From: Lewinellaceae bacterium
GTDB taxonomy: Bacteria > Bacteroidota > Bacteroidia > Chitinophagales > Saprospiraceae
DNA: 64,000 nt
Assembly (NCBI GenBank): GCA_020636095.1
Contig: JACJYN010000002.1
Span: 62,001 to 126,000 of the forward strand
Direction of reading: 5' to 3'
Position 1 is the stretch's first letter, and the number at the start of each line of letters is the position of its first letter. Below the pieces are notes generated by a model. It saw nothing but the letters and a program-made list of their open reading frames with translations, did not search any database and was not told where the DNA came from. Made by a program: the position numbers and the translations under genes. Shown piece by piece: positions 15,296 through 23,835 of the stretch.

Positions 15296-15317
15296 ATGCT
15301 ACACAAAAGTGTAGCAT
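15296..15317 (-). terminator. Intrinsic terminator of the gene at 15387-15815
   Basis: A 9-bp stem ATGCTACAC/GTGTAGCAT with loop AAAA is followed on the minus strand by a run of eight to nine T (15287-15295). It lies 69 bases after the stop codon of the upstream minus-strand gene. Confidence 0.8.
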
Positions 15318-15386
15318 CTGATAAGGCATTTCATTTATTGTGCAATATCATCCATAGCAGTTCATTAAACAAACGCTGGATTTTGG

Positions 15387-15815
15387 TCAACTGATTTTCT
15401 GATAAAACCCAACAATGTAACAATCCGCTTGGGAGGTCAATACATAGCTCCCGGCAGGAATGTAAAAAGCGCTAAACTCCAATTGGCTACAAAGCCAACC
15501 TGGCAGATAGAAGGATTCACTTACTAAGAAATTATCTCCCAGGAACTGGCTTTTCAGCAGGCGCTTGCAAATCTTTTCTTTGGGAAATAACATCCGCAGC
15601 CTTCTGTGGCAGTCTATCTCTATGATAGCAGGTACCTGGCCACAGCGCTTTTCATCCCCCTCATGATGCGCCAATATTTTACAGATGCCATGTCCGGCAC
15701 AATTCTTTGACGCCATGCCAATAATGATATTGGCCTCTATGGAATGCGCTGCCAGAAAAGGATTTTTTTTTGTAGCCGGAAATGTTTTTTTTGTAGCGTC
15801 TAAATTGAGTACCAT
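15387..15815 (-). CDS. Hypothetical 142-residue protein
   Basis: I do not recognise a family. The protein is cysteine-rich in the first half (NCAGHGICKILAHH, KRCGQ, DCHRR, KICKR) and hydrophobic/aromatic toward the end (LPGWLCSQLEFSAFYIPAGS). No signal peptide or membrane helix is clear. Two features argue that it is a real gene: a TACATTTG promoter element at 15893-15886 on the minus strand, and a strong intrinsic terminator just downstream. Confidence 0.55.
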   Translation of the reverse strand: MVLNLDATKKTFPATKKNPFLAAHSIEANIIIGMASKNCAGHGICKILAHHEGDEKRCGQVPAIIEIDCHRRLRMLFPKEKICKRLLKSQFLGDNFLVSESFYLPGWLCSQLEFSAFYIPAGSYVLTSQADCYIVGFYQKIS

Positions 15816-15885
15816 TCGGTTGGCTTTTCTGAGAGCAGTTCATGTTGGGAGAATCTTACACCTAATACATTGAAGTTATGAGCAT

Positions 15886-15893
15886 CAAATGTA
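15886..15893 (-). promoter_or_regulatory. Candidate -7 element of the 15387-15815 gene
   Basis: Minus strand TACATTTG fits TAnnTTTG, about 70 bases before the ATG. The nearest TTTG-like -33 box (15923-15920) is 26 bases away, longer than usual. Confidence 0.4.
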
Positions 15894-16361
15894 CTTATCT
15901 TATCCTGGATAAATATAGACAAAATGCACTTTCTTGTCCCCCCCAGTTATATTAATAAAAAAGAAAAATAAGTTGCATCTAACTTATGATCAATGTGTTG
16001 CATTTTGAGTACCCCTGGGGCATCAATTTCCGCTTTGGCGCTACAAGAAAGCCATTCTGCTGTCAGCTGATAACTTTCTGATGTTTACTGACTTTCTGCT
16101 TGCCGATTTCCAGGACAAATGGCAACTGCGCCAAAATGAAAGCATGTTCATAGATTAACAAGCACAGCAAGCGCTATACAAAAGGGTAGTTCCCGTCTAT
16201 TTTTTATAATGCTTAACGTGAGGTTTGAGCATAAAACTACAGCCAGGCTGGAGAATGGGAAGGATAAAAAAGCCTAACCAGCTGTTCGGCACGTAGGCTT
16301 CAACCGGTTTTCCGTTTGCCCCCAATCAGAGGACACAGTAGGGCAACCGGGATAATACAGC
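15894..16361. other. Intergenic stretch, no supported gene
   Basis: It separates the accessory zone from the ribosomal superoperon. A short plus-strand frame at about 16010-16158 (ending LLADFQDKWQLRQNESMFID) has some coding look but no good start, and could be a gene remnant. Confidence 0.4.
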
Positions 16362-16396
16362 AAAAGGCGCAACTGTATGCAACAGTTGCGCCTTTT
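16362..16396 (-). terminator. Terminator of the ribosomal superoperon
   Basis: A perfect 15-bp stem AAAAGGCGCAACTGT/ACAGTTGCGCCTTTT with a 5-base loop, 25 bases after the rplQ stop codon. The arms end in A and T runs, so it can act in both directions. Confidence 0.85.
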
Positions 16397-16421
16397 GTAA
16401 TGGTAAAGAGTTAGAGAAATA

Positions 16422-16925
16422 CTATTCCTCTTCCTCACCGGCGCCGGCAGCAGTAGCAGCCGTTACAGCCGCGGCGGCTGTCGTTTGGCTACTTCCTTTG
16501 CTACCTCCGCGGCGGCGGCGGCGGCGGCTTCCACCAGTACTCTGGCTCTTACCGGCAGTATATATTTCGTTGAAGTCAACCAACTCGATCATAGCCATTT
16601 CTGACCCATCGCTGCGGCGGAATCCGGTCTTGATCACGCGTATGTAACCGCCCGGGCGGTCAAGCACTTTAGGGCCAATCGTATCGAAAAGCTCCTTCAC
16701 CGCCAACTTGTTCTGCAGGTTGCTAAACACCACACGACGGGAGTGGGTCGTATTGTCTTTCGACTTGGTCACCAATGGTTCGATGTAAGTACGCAGGGCC
16801 TTCGCCTTGGCGAGGGTCGTGTTGATGCGCTTGTGTTCGATCAGCGCACAGGCCAGGTTGCGCATCAGCGCTTTGCGGTGAGCCGATTTACGGCCGAGGT
16901 GGTTTAACTTCTTTCCGTGTCTCAT
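16422..16925 (-). CDS. rplQ: Large ribosomal subunit protein bL17
   Basis: 167 residues. The first 120 or so are canonical bL17 (MRHGKKLNHLGRKSAHRKAL, then NLACALIEHKRINTTLAKAK), a 50S protein near the exit tunnel. The C-terminus has an unusual extra tail of about 45 residues: a basic stretch GGSRRRRRRGGSKGSS, then an alanine/threonine-rich part ending GAGEEEE. It is the last gene of the superoperon, directly before the terminator. Confidence 0.97.
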   Translation of the reverse strand: MRHGKKLNHLGRKSAHRKALMRNLACALIEHKRINTTLAKAKALRTYIEPLVTKSKDNTTHSRRVVFSNLQNKLAVKELFDTIGPKVLDRPGGYIRVIKTGFRRSDGSEMAMIELVDFNEIYTAGKSQSTGGSRRRRRRGGSKGSSQTTAAAAVTAATAAGAGEEEE

Positions 16926-17053
16926 TATTAAAAAGGTTTACTTCGCAACACCATCTCACCGGCGCGCCTGAATTAGGGCGCTGAACCGCAGGCAGGTTCG
17001 GGCTCAGTGAGCAGTTATTGCAGGATTAACGAAATGGCCTGCTTGTTATGTGC

Positions 17054-17086
17054 AGATGGAAGGCACTTTGAAAGTACCTTCCATCT
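17054..17086 (-). other. Hairpin between rpoA and rplQ
   Basis: Ten perfect pairs (AGATGGAAGG/CCTTCCATCT) continue, past a C/A mismatch, into five more (ACTTT/AAAGT). It starts 20 bases after the rpoA stop and has no T-run, so a processing or mRNA-stability element is more likely than a terminator. Confidence 0.5.
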
Positions 17087-17105
17087 ATCGGAATGTTTGA
17101 AAAGC

Positions 17106-18104
17106 TTACTCTTCGTCCAGTTTGTATTTGGACAGGTCCATCCCGAAGGTCAGCCCCTTATCCTGGAGCAGTTCTTCGATCTCGACCAGAGATTTCTTAC
17201 CGAAGTTACGGAACTTCAGCAGTTCATGTGTATCATATCTAACCAGTTCCGCTAGCGTATTGATCTTGGCTGCTTTCAGGCAGTTGTAGGCGCGTACGGA
17301 AAGGTCGAGGTCTTCGAGCGAGGTTTTCAGCAGTTTGCGCATGTGGAGGATATGCTCATCCACGATATTATCTTCACGGCTGGTCTCGTCGTCGAACTTA
17401 ATATTCTCATCGGTGATCAGCATCAGGTGCTGGATCATAATGCGGGAAGCCTCTTTGATCGCATCTTCCGGGTGGATGGTGCCATCCGTCTTGACGTCGA
17501 TCGTCAGTTTCTCATAGTCGGTACGCTGGCCCACACGCGTATTTTCTACGCGATAGGCAACGTTTTTGATCGGGGTGTAAATGGCGTCGACCGGAATAAC
17601 GCCGATGGGAGCGTCTTTCGGCAGGTTTTCATCCGCCGGAACGTACCCGCGGCCCTTGGTAATAGTCAACTCCATTTCCAGGTTGACGAAAGGTTCCATC
17701 TGGCAGATCAACAGGTCGGGGTTCATGATTTTGAAGACATTGGTATGCTCTTCAATGTCTCCGGCACGAAACTCTTCTTTGCCGCTGATGGTCAGGTAGA
17801 CCTTTTCACTGCTGATGTCTTCCTCCGTCAGCAACTGCTTCAGGCGCACCTGCTTCAGGTTGAGGATGATCTCGACGACATCTTCGACGACACCGCGGAT
17901 CGTAGCGAATTCGTGTTCTACACCGGCAATACGCACGGCAGAAATAGCAAAGCCTTCCAGGGAGGAAAGCAGCACTCTGCGCAGGGAGTTGCCGACAGTT
18001 TGGCCGAAACCCGGTTCGAGTGGTTTGAATTCAAAAAGCCCTTCGAAATCGTTGGCTTTTTGCATTACAATCTTATCAGGCTTCTGGAAATTTAAAATGC
18101 TCAT
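17106..18104 (-). CDS. rpoA: RNA polymerase alpha subunit
   Basis: 332 residues, normal for the family. The N-terminal dimerisation domain (about 1-230) includes the signature GNSLRRVLLSSLEGFAI. A linker leads to the C-terminal DNA-binding domain (about 255-325) with LEDLDLSVRAYNCLKAAKIN and LLKFRNFGKKSLVEIEELL, the helices that contact UP elements and activators. It lies between rpsD and rplQ as in most bacterial alpha operons, here with a long 225-base spacer to rpsD. Confidence 0.98.
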   Translation of the reverse strand: MSILNFQKPDKIVMQKANDFEGLFEFKPLEPGFGQTVGNSLRRVLLSSLEGFAISAVRIAGVEHEFATIRGVVEDVVEIILNLKQVRLKQLLTEEDISSEKVYLTISGKEEFRAGDIEEHTNVFKIMNPDLLICQMEPFVNLEMELTITKGRGYVPADENLPKDAPIGVIPVDAIYTPIKNVAYRVENTRVGQRTDYEKLTIDVKTDGTIHPEDAIKEASRIMIQHLMLITDENIKFDDETSREDNIVDEHILHMRKLLKTSLEDLDLSVRAYNCLKAAKINTLAELVRYDTHELLKFRNFGKKSLVEIEELLQDKGLTFGMDLSKYKLDEE

Positions 18105-18158
18105 ATGTTGAACTATGTCTTTGAAAAGAATAAAGCCGATGAACTCGGATAAAAAGAA

Positions 18159-18322
18159 GCCGCTTTTTTAGCTGGCTAAAGGCGGTTCGCTTTGAAAGCC
18201 AACCACCTCATGTGATAATTGCCAGCCGGGGCTTTTGGCTGAAGCCTGAATGCTGATTTGCTCCTGGTTGTTCAGGCTCCTGTAAATGACTTTTGACAGC
18301 CGGACAATCCGGCTGTCAAAAG
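18159..18322 (-). other. rpsD-rpoA spacer with three stem-loops
   Basis: Read on the minus strand after the rpsD stop: a perfect 15-bp stem (18290-18304 with 18308-18322, arm CTTTTGACAGCCGGA), an 8-bp stem AGCCTGAA/TTCAGGCT (18243-18250 with 18271-18278), and a longer imperfect stem at about 18159-18193 followed by CTTCTTTTTATCC. They may cause partial termination or RNA processing between the ribosomal genes and rpoA. Confidence 0.5.
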
Positions 18323-18329
18323 CTTGTCT

Positions 18330-18941
18330 TTACTTAGAGTACAATTCGACGATCAACTGCTCGTTGATCTTCTCCGGGATCGTTTCGCGCTCCGGGTAGT
18401 TCAGGAATATGCCCTGCATTTTATCCGGGTTGAACTCGAGCCAGGGAAACTTCCGCACTTCGGATTTCCCGCCTACGCAGTCTTTAATGACCTGAAGCCC
18501 CTGTGATTTTCCGCGGACGGAAACGACATCCCCCGGGCGTAGTTCGTAGGAAGGCACATTGGTCAGTGTGCCATTGACCGTGATATGGCGGTGAGAAACG
18601 AGCTGCCGGGCCGCACTGCGGGTCGGCGCCAGGCCGAGGCGGAAAACCGTATTATCCAGGCGTGCTTCCAGGAACTGAAGCAGGATTTCACCAGTGACCC
18701 CACTCTTGCCGTTGGCTTTTTCAAACAGGTTGCGGAACTGGCGTTCCAGCACACCATAGGTGTACTTAGCCTTTTGCTTTTCCATCAGCTGCATCGCATA
18801 ATCGGACTTTTGCTTTCTCCGGCGGGTATTGCCGTGTTGTCCGGGAGGATACTTCTTGCGTTCGAAATGCTTATCGAAGCCGAAGATCGGCTCGCCGAAT
18901 GCTCTTGCTTTTTTTGTCTTTGGACCTGTATATCTCGCCAT
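18330..18941 (-). CDS. rpsD: Small ribosomal subunit protein uS4
   Basis: 203 residues. The N-terminus (MARYTGPKTKKARAFGEPIF) lacks the zinc cysteines of some S4 proteins. The S4 RNA-binding domain covers about 95-160 (LDNTVFRLGLAPTRSAARQL, VSHRHITVNG). It is an early 16S rRNA binder, and in other bacteria the translational repressor of the alpha operon. The hairpins downstream of the gene may relate to such control, but this is not shown by the sequence. Confidence 0.98.
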   Translation of the reverse strand: MARYTGPKTKKARAFGEPIFGFDKHFERKKYPPGQHGNTRRRKQKSDYAMQLMEKQKAKYTYGVLERQFRNLFEKANGKSGVTGEILLQFLEARLDNTVFRLGLAPTRSAARQLVSHRHITVNGTLTNVPSYELRPGDVVSVRGKSQGLQVIKDCVGGKSEVRKFPWLEFNPDKMQGIFLNYPERETIPEKINEQLIVELYSK

Positions 18942-19078
18942 TGGAGTAAACTATTTTCTTCAATAAAATAAGTTCGACGTCTGGAAGAAATAGTGAAGTT
19001 TGGAAGTCTGTAGGGACTGGAAACGAGCAATTTTCCCAAACTCAGATAGAGAACTTATTTTTTGATCACTATTATTAA

Positions 19079-19480
19079 TTAAACCCTTCTACGCTTCGGA
19101 GGACGGCAGCCATTGTGCGGAACCGGGGTAACGTCCTTGATGCGTGTCACTTTAATACCTGCAACGTCGATGGCTCGAATAGCAGCTTCACGGCCGGAGC
19201 CAGGCCCTTTCACATAAACCTCAGCAGTACGCAGGCCTGCATCGTAGGCGGCGCGCGACGCTTCGGTAGCGGCGATCTGGGCGGCGTAAGGCGTATTTTT
19301 CTTAGAACCGCGGAAACCGGCCTTACCGGCAGAAGACCAGGAGATGACCTGTCCCTTCTTGTTGGTCATTGAAATGATGATGTTGTTGAAGGTGGCCTTG
19401 ATGTAGGCTGTTCCTTCAGCATCCACTCGTATATTCCGCTTTTTAACTTTCTTTTGCTTGGAAGATCTTCCCTTTGCCAT
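19079..19480 (-). CDS. rpsK: Small ribosomal subunit protein uS11
   Basis: 133 residues with the conserved core (ATFNNIIISMTNKKGQVISW), KGPGSGREAAIRAI and the C-terminal VTPVPHNGCRPPKRRRV. It forms part of the 30S platform near the mRNA exit. It follows rpsM in the usual alpha-operon order. The first ten or so residues are a lysine-rich extension. Confidence 0.98.
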   Translation of the reverse strand: MAKGRSSKQKKVKKRNIRVDAEGTAYIKATFNNIIISMTNKKGQVISWSSAGKAGFRGSKKNTPYAAQIAATEASRAAYDAGLRTAEVYVKGPGSGREAAIRAIDVAGIKVTRIKDVTPVPHNGCRPPKRRRV

Positions 19481-19556
19481 TGATCAAAGATTGATTTATA
19501 AGTTTGCCACTACAGCGGATGGTTCGCAATGCGGCCATCGTGTACAGCGCAAATGA

Positions 19557-19934
19557 TTACTTGGTAGCCTTTTTCTTGTTTGCGACCGTCTTACGCTTCC
19601 CTTTACGGGTACGGGCGTTGGTACGGGTGCGTTGTCCGCGCACAGGCAAACCTCTCCGGTGGCGAAGCCCGCGGTAGCAGCCGATATCCATAAGGCGCTT
19701 GATATTCATCTGCACCTCTGAACGGAGCTCCCCTTCCACCTTGAATTCCTCATTGATGATCTGGGCAATTTCCCGGACGTTCTCATCGGACCAGTCCTGA
19801 ACTTTGACGTTCTCATCAATTCCTGCCTTAGCCAGGATCTTAGTGGCAGTGGATGCGCCTATTCCGAAGATATAGGTCAGGCTTATAACACCGCGTTTAT
19901 TTCTAGGCAAGTCAACACCTACTATACGAGCCAT
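19557..19934 (-). CDS. rpsM: Small ribosomal subunit protein uS13
   Basis: 125 residues. It begins MARIVGVDLPRNKRGVISLT and has the helix-two-turn-helix region (YIFGIGASTATKILAKAGID) and the basic tail GLPVRGQRTRTNARTRKGKR. It lies in the 30S head, contacting the 50S subunit and P-site tRNA. The C-terminus is lysine-rich and ends VANKKKATK. Confidence 0.98.
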   Translation of the reverse strand: MARIVGVDLPRNKRGVISLTYIFGIGASTATKILAKAGIDENVKVQDWSDENVREIAQIINEEFKVEGELRSEVQMNIKRLMDIGCYRGLRHRRGLPVRGQRTRTNARTRKGKRKTVANKKKATK

Positions 19935-19986
19935 TTTAAACTTGTTAATTTATTCTTTGAATGACAGTACCCGGCAGTAAAAAATA

Positions 19987-20103
19987 CTAGCCCTGACGCT
20001 GCTTGAACTTAGGGTTCTTCTTGTTGATGATGTAGATCTTTCCTTTTCTCCTCACGATCTTGCAATCAGCGGAACGTTTCTTAACGGAAGTTCTAACTTT
20101 CAT
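19987..20103 (-). CDS. rpmJ: Large ribosomal subunit protein bL36 (zinc-free form)
   Basis: 38 residues, MKVRTSVKKRSADCKIVRRK to KNPKFKQRQG. The start at 20103 gives the standard length. Only one of the zinc-binding cysteines is present (DCKIV), so this is the C-minus form that folds without zinc. It sits between infA and rpsM as usual. Confidence 0.96.
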   Translation of the reverse strand: MKVRTSVKKRSADCKIVRRKGKIYIINKKNPKFKQRQG

Positions 20104-20150
20104 GATTGTCGTTTTTCCTGGTAAAAATAAAATCAGTTTGCTGCTAATGA

Positions 20151-20369
20151 TTATTTGTAGCGGTAGCAAATCCTTCCCCGCGACAAGTCGTAGGGAGACA
20201 TTTCAACCGCCACTTTATCCCCCGGAAGAATCCGGATATAGTTCATGCGCATTTTACCGGAGATAGTGGCCACGATCAGGTGGTCATTTTCCAGGCGCAC
20301 ACGAAACATTGCGTTGGACAAAGCTTCCTCAATCACACCATCCTGTTTAATCAAATTCTTTTTGGACAT
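20151..20369 (-). CDS. infA: Translation initiation factor IF-1
   Basis: 72 residues from the ATG at 20369 (MSKKNLIKQDGVIEEALSNA). The frame is open further upstream, but the standard length and a TATCTTTG promoter element at 20395-20388 support this start. The single S1/OB-fold domain has MFRVRLENDHLIVATISGKM and ends SRGRICYRYK. It occupies the ribosomal A site during initiation. Confidence 0.97.
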   Translation of the reverse strand: MSKKNLIKQDGVIEEALSNAMFRVRLENDHLIVATISGKMRMNYIRILPGDKVAVEMSPYDLSRGRICYRYK

Positions 20370-20387
20370 AGCTTGAATTTCGGTGTG

Positions 20388-20395
20388 CAAAGATA
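20388..20395 (-). promoter_or_regulatory. Candidate internal promoter (-7 box) for infA-rpmJ-rpsM...rplQ
   Basis: Minus strand TATCTTTG matches TAnnTTTG, 18 bases before the infA ATG. A clear TTG box is not visible at the usual distance, so this is a partial match. Confidence 0.4.
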
Positions 20396-20482
20396 AGGAT
20401 TTTGAACGTATTTTCATCCTTATTTCACGAAAAATCATACAATAAGTAAAACCGGCCTGAAATATACCGTCATCCGAGCGCC

Positions 20483-21313
20483 TTAAACCGATTCGATTTT
20501 CAGTTCTACCGGCTGTACATTGGCATTCTTGCCAATCGCTTCCTCGATGGACGTGTGGTCAGAAAGGATTTCAGTATGATCTTTTCGAATAGCCACCGTA
20601 TGTTCGTAGTGGGCGGAAGGCTTGCGGTCCTTGGCGTAAACCGTCCAGCCATCGGCTTCCGTACGCACCTCTTTGCGTCCCAGGTTAACCATTGGCTCGA
20701 TAGCGATAACCAGGCCTTCTTTCAGTTGAGCGCCCCGGCCGCGTTTTCCGTAGTTGGGTACTTCCGGAGCTTCGTGGAGATCCCGGCCGATACCGTGTCC
20801 GACCAGTTCGCGAACTACTCCATATTTATGTTCACGTTCGACGTATTGCTGAACGGCGAAGCCAATATCTCCCAGGCGGTTGCCGGCAATAGCTGCATCA
20901 ATGGCTTTGTAAAGCGACGTATTGGTCACCCGGCACAATTCCATTACCTCTTCCTTCACATCGCCAAGGGCAAAGGTGTAGGCGGAATCACCGTGGAAGC
21001 CATTGAGATAGGCCCCGCAATCTACAGACACCAGGTCCCCATCCCGGAATATCTGGTCTCGGGAAGGGATGCCATGCACCACATGTTCATTGACAGACAC
21101 ACACAGGGTAGAAGGAAAACCGTTGTATCCTTTAAAGGAAGGAACAGCCCCATGATCGAGGATCAGCTCTTCGGCTGCTTTATCGATCTCAGCGCCGCTG
21201 ATGCCGGGCCGGATAATGCTTGCTACATGCGCAAGTGTTTTACAGACCAGCAAACAGCTCTCTCTGATGTATTCTATTTCTTCGTCTGTCTTGTAAAAAA
21301 CCATTCCCGACAT
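20483..21313 (-). CDS. map: Methionine aminopeptidase, type I
   Basis: 276 residues, with a possible start 9 bases downstream (MVFYKTDEE). It removes the initiator methionine from nascent proteins. The five metal ligands are visible: the two Asp in SVDCGAYLNGFHGDSAYTF, His in VGHGIGRDLHEAPEVPNYG, Glu in AIEPMVN and Glu in HYEHTVAI. The last 25 residues (IEEAIGKNANVQPVELKIES) are a short extension. It follows secY, with no adk gene between them. Confidence 0.97.
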   Translation of the reverse strand: MSGMVFYKTDEEIEYIRESCLLVCKTLAHVASIIRPGISGAEIDKAAEELILDHGAVPSFKGYNGFPSTLCVSVNEHVVHGIPSRDQIFRDGDLVSVDCGAYLNGFHGDSAYTFALGDVKEEVMELCRVTNTSLYKAIDAAIAGNRLGDIGFAVQQYVEREHKYGVVRELVGHGIGRDLHEAPEVPNYGKRGRGAQLKEGLVIAIEPMVNLGRKEVRTEADGWTVYAKDRKPSAHYEHTVAIRKDHTEILSDHTSIEEAIGKNANVQPVELKIESV

Positions 21314-21394
21314 TTATAAAACCTTTGTTTAAACTGTTTAAGGCCGGTAAAAGTTTACCAGCCCTGTGTGGATTCCCATTTGTGCTTTCAGCAT

Positions 21395-21429
21395 CGTACC
21401 GCCCCGCGGTCATGCCCCGGGGCGGTACG
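21395..21429 (-). other. G/C-rich hairpin between secY and map
   Basis: Perfect 12-bp arms CGTACCGCCCCG/CGGGGCGGTACG in the 186-base spacer, with no T-run. It may be a processing or attenuation structure. Confidence 0.45.
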
Positions 21430-21499
21430 TTAGGATGATCTGTATGTCAAGTAGCAGGCCGGAGGTTCCGGACACAAACCGGGGCGGCCCGCCTGTTCA

Positions 21500-22879
21500 T
21501 TACATATTGGCGCCGATACCCTGCATCCGGCTGCGGCCCTGAATGCGGCCGGATTTAACCAGGCCGTCATAGCGGCGCATCAACAAGTGGCTTTCTATCT
21601 GCTGCAGCGTATCGAGCACTACGGCTACGAGGATCAGGAGAGACGTACCTCCAAAGAACATGGCAAAGGCGATGTTCACTCCAAAAGCAGCGGCGAAAGC
21701 CGGCAAGATAGAGATCAACCCCAGGAAGACAGAGCCGGGTAGCGTGATACGGGTGGTAACCGCATCGATAAAGTCAGCGGTTGGTTTACCCGGTTTGATA
21801 CCCGGAATGAAAGCGTTCTGGCGCTTCAAATATTCGGCATACTGCTGAGGGTTGACCAACAGAGCGGTATAGACGTAGGTGAACAGCACCACCAAAATAA
21901 AGTAAATAATATTGTAGGGCGCCGAAGTGAAATCATTAAGCGCTCTGAGGATGGGGTTGGCGGCTACATCTCCTCCCCCACTCGTCACAAACTGGGCGAT
22001 GGTGGCAGGCAGGAACATAAGCGCCTGAGCAAAGATAATTGGCATTACCCCGGAGGCATTCACCTTGAGGGGTATGTAATCCCTTGCTCCGGCTGCCGGC
22101 ATAGCGTTGGCGCCCCGGCCGACCATCCGCTTGGCGAACTGTATCGGAATGCGGCGCACCCCCTGAACGATAAGCACCGTAGCCATGACCACACCGAAGA
22201 GGACGGCCATTTCGAGTACGAAAATCAGCAATCCGTTGTTTTCGAGCTGCGACTGGAATTCGAAGACGAGTGACTGAGGCAACCTGGCGATAATGCCGAC
22301 GGTAATCAGCAAAGAGACGCCGTTGCCAATACCACGGTCGGTGATGCGTTCACCCAGCCACATAGCAAATACGGTACCGGTAGCGAGGATGATAATATTG
22401 GACATCCAGAATACCCCCATTGGAATATTGGGGTCAATGGCTCCCAGGCTGTTGATATAAGTGAGGTACCCTCCACCCTGCACCAGGGTAATGGCCACCG
22501 TCAGCATGCGCGTGATCTGGTTTAACTTCTTGCGGCCGGACTCTCCTTCCTTCTGCTGCAGGCGCTGGAAGTAAGGTACAGCGAAGCCCAACAGCTGAAT
22601 AATGATGGATGCCGTGATATAAGGCATAATACCCAGCGCGAAGACAGCGGCGTTGTTGAACGCCCCTCCGGTGAATACGTTAATCAGGCCCAGCAGGTCA
22701 TTGGGTGCGTTGTTATTCTGAGTGGCACTGTCCAGCACAGAAGGGATCACACCCGGAAGGACGACATAAGAACCGAAGCGGAACACGAGCAGCATACCCA
22801 ATGTAAAGAGAATGCGATTCCTCAGTTCCTTGATCTTCCAAATGTTCTTTAGAGTGGTAATTAGCTTTTTCATCTGCAA
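21500..22879 (-). CDS. secY: Preprotein translocase subunit SecY
   Basis: 459 residues with ten predicted membrane helices. It forms the channel of the Sec translocon. Typical elements are the first helix (LFTLGMLLVFRFGSYVVLPG), the plug region, the QRLQQKEGESGRKKLNQITR cytoplasmic loop and the conserved loop NPQQYAEYLKRQNAFIPGIK. The C-terminus ends MQGIGANM. It serves the many exported proteins in this window. It lies between rplO and map. Confidence 0.98.
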   Translation of the reverse strand: MQMKKLITTLKNIWKIKELRNRILFTLGMLLVFRFGSYVVLPGVIPSVLDSATQNNNAPNDLLGLINVFTGGAFNNAAVFALGIMPYITASIIIQLLGFAVPYFQRLQQKEGESGRKKLNQITRMLTVAITLVQGGGYLTYINSLGAIDPNIPMGVFWMSNIIILATGTVFAMWLGERITDRGIGNGVSLLITVGIIARLPQSLVFEFQSQLENNGLLIFVLEMAVLFGVVMATVLIVQGVRRIPIQFAKRMVGRGANAMPAAGARDYIPLKVNASGVMPIIFAQALMFLPATIAQFVTSGGGDVAANPILRALNDFTSAPYNIIYFILVVLFTYVYTALLVNPQQYAEYLKRQNAFIPGIKPGKPTADFIDAVTTRITLPGSVFLGLISILPAFAAAFGVNIAFAMFFGGTSLLILVAVVLDTLQQIESHLLMRRYDGLVKSGRIQGRSRMQGIGANM

Positions 22880-23006
22880 AGTATTTACTGCATTTCAACC
22901 TCTCCAAGGCAGAGTAGGCCACGCCCCGTTCCGGCTCTGTGCCTATTACTCTCCTCTAAAAATGAATGGGGAACAACGCCCCCGTTTCGTTTCGGATGTG
23001 CTGCGA

Positions 23007-23456
23007 TTATTCAGCAGCCGTTATGGTTCCTCCCAATGCTTCGATGGCCTGTTTGGCGCTGGCGGAAAAAGCATGAGCCTGAACAGTAAGTTTCGCCTTT
23101 AGCTCCCCACCACCCAGTATCTTTACTTTGTCATTCTTGCGTACGATGCCTGATTCTATCAGTGCAGCCAGGTCTATAGTATCCAGGTTATATTTTTCCG
23201 ATATTTCCTGAAGCCGGGCCAGGTTGATGGGCGTGAAAGCTGAGCGGTTCGGATTTTTGAAGCCGATCTTCGGCAACCGCATTTGCAGGGGCATCTGGCC
23301 ACCTTCAAAATTGCGCTTTTCCTTAAAACCCGAGCGAGATTTCGCTCCTTTATGACCCCGGGTCGCCGTACGGCCATGGCCAGAGCCAATTCCTCTGGCA
23401 ATGCGCTTACGCTTCTTTACAGACCCTGCTGCAGGCTTTAAGCTATGTAATTCCAT
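23007..23456 (-). CDS. rplO: Large ribosomal subunit protein uL15
   Basis: 149 residues from the ATG at 23456 (MELHSLKPAAGSVKKRKRIA). The frame extends 24 bases further, but this start gives the usual N-terminus and lies below a promoter at 23491-23521. Conserved glycine/arginine-rich part: RGIGSGHGRTATRGHKGAKS. The C-terminal domain contains VKILGGGELKAKLTVQAHAF. Confidence 0.97.
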   Translation of the reverse strand: MELHSLKPAAGSVKKRKRIARGIGSGHGRTATRGHKGAKSRSGFKEKRNFEGGQMPLQMRLPKIGFKNPNRSAFTPINLARLQEISEKYNLDTIDLAALIESGIVRKNDKVKILGGGELKAKLTVQAHAFSASAKQAIEALGGTITAAE

Positions 23457-23490
23457 GACTAGAAATAGTTTTTCTGCCAAATAATCTTCG

Positions 23491-23521
23491 CAAAGATATC
23501 CGGCAATACCGGCTTTGCAAA
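23491..23521 (-). promoter_or_regulatory. Internal promoter upstream of rplO
   Basis: Minus strand TTTG (23521-23518), a 19-base spacer and TATCTTTG (23498-23491) match the Bacteroidota consensus exactly. The predicted start is about 23484, 28 bases before rplO, so rplO-secY-map can be transcribed separately from the upstream spc genes. Confidence 0.65.
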
Positions 23522-23600
23522 CTTTTAATTCAAAGAATTTCAGGAGGCTTCCACTTTCAGGGGGAGCCCCAAAAAAGTGAAAGCCAGCGTTGGAACTGGC

Positions 23601-23792
23601 TTAGTTGGCCTCTTCAACCACCACCAGGTGGTTGATCTTGCCCACCATACCCATGATCTGAGGAGTGGCTACGTGCACCACACTCTGATTCATTTTGCGC
23701 AGCCCCAGGGCCTTCATTGTATCCTTCTGCCGCTTGGGCCGGTCAATGATGCTTTTAACTTGAGTGATCTTTATCTTATTGAACTTATCCAT
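23601..23792 (-). CDS. rpmD: Large ribosomal subunit protein uL30
   Basis: 63 residues, the normal short bacterial form: KIKITQVKSIIDRPKRQKDT, then LGLRKMNQSV and MVGKINHLVVVEE. It lies between rpsE and rplO as in the usual spc order. Confidence 0.96.
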   Translation of the reverse strand: MDKFNKIKITQVKSIIDRPKRQKDTMKALGLRKMNQSVVHVATPQIMGMVGKINHLVVVEEAN

Positions 23793-23835
23793 CGCGCTTC
23801 TGATTTAGAAGGGGAAACAGCGTTCCTGCTCCTGA

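Noticed and set aside
16008..16161. Short plus-strand coding-like stretch ending QLRQNESMFID
   Set aside because: No convincing start and no recognised family; perhaps a remnant, but too short to call.
17343..18095. Plus-strand frame of 250 codons over rpoA, and similar frames over map, rplE and rplB
   Set aside because: All are mirror frames of highly conserved ribosomal-operon genes and have no independent support.
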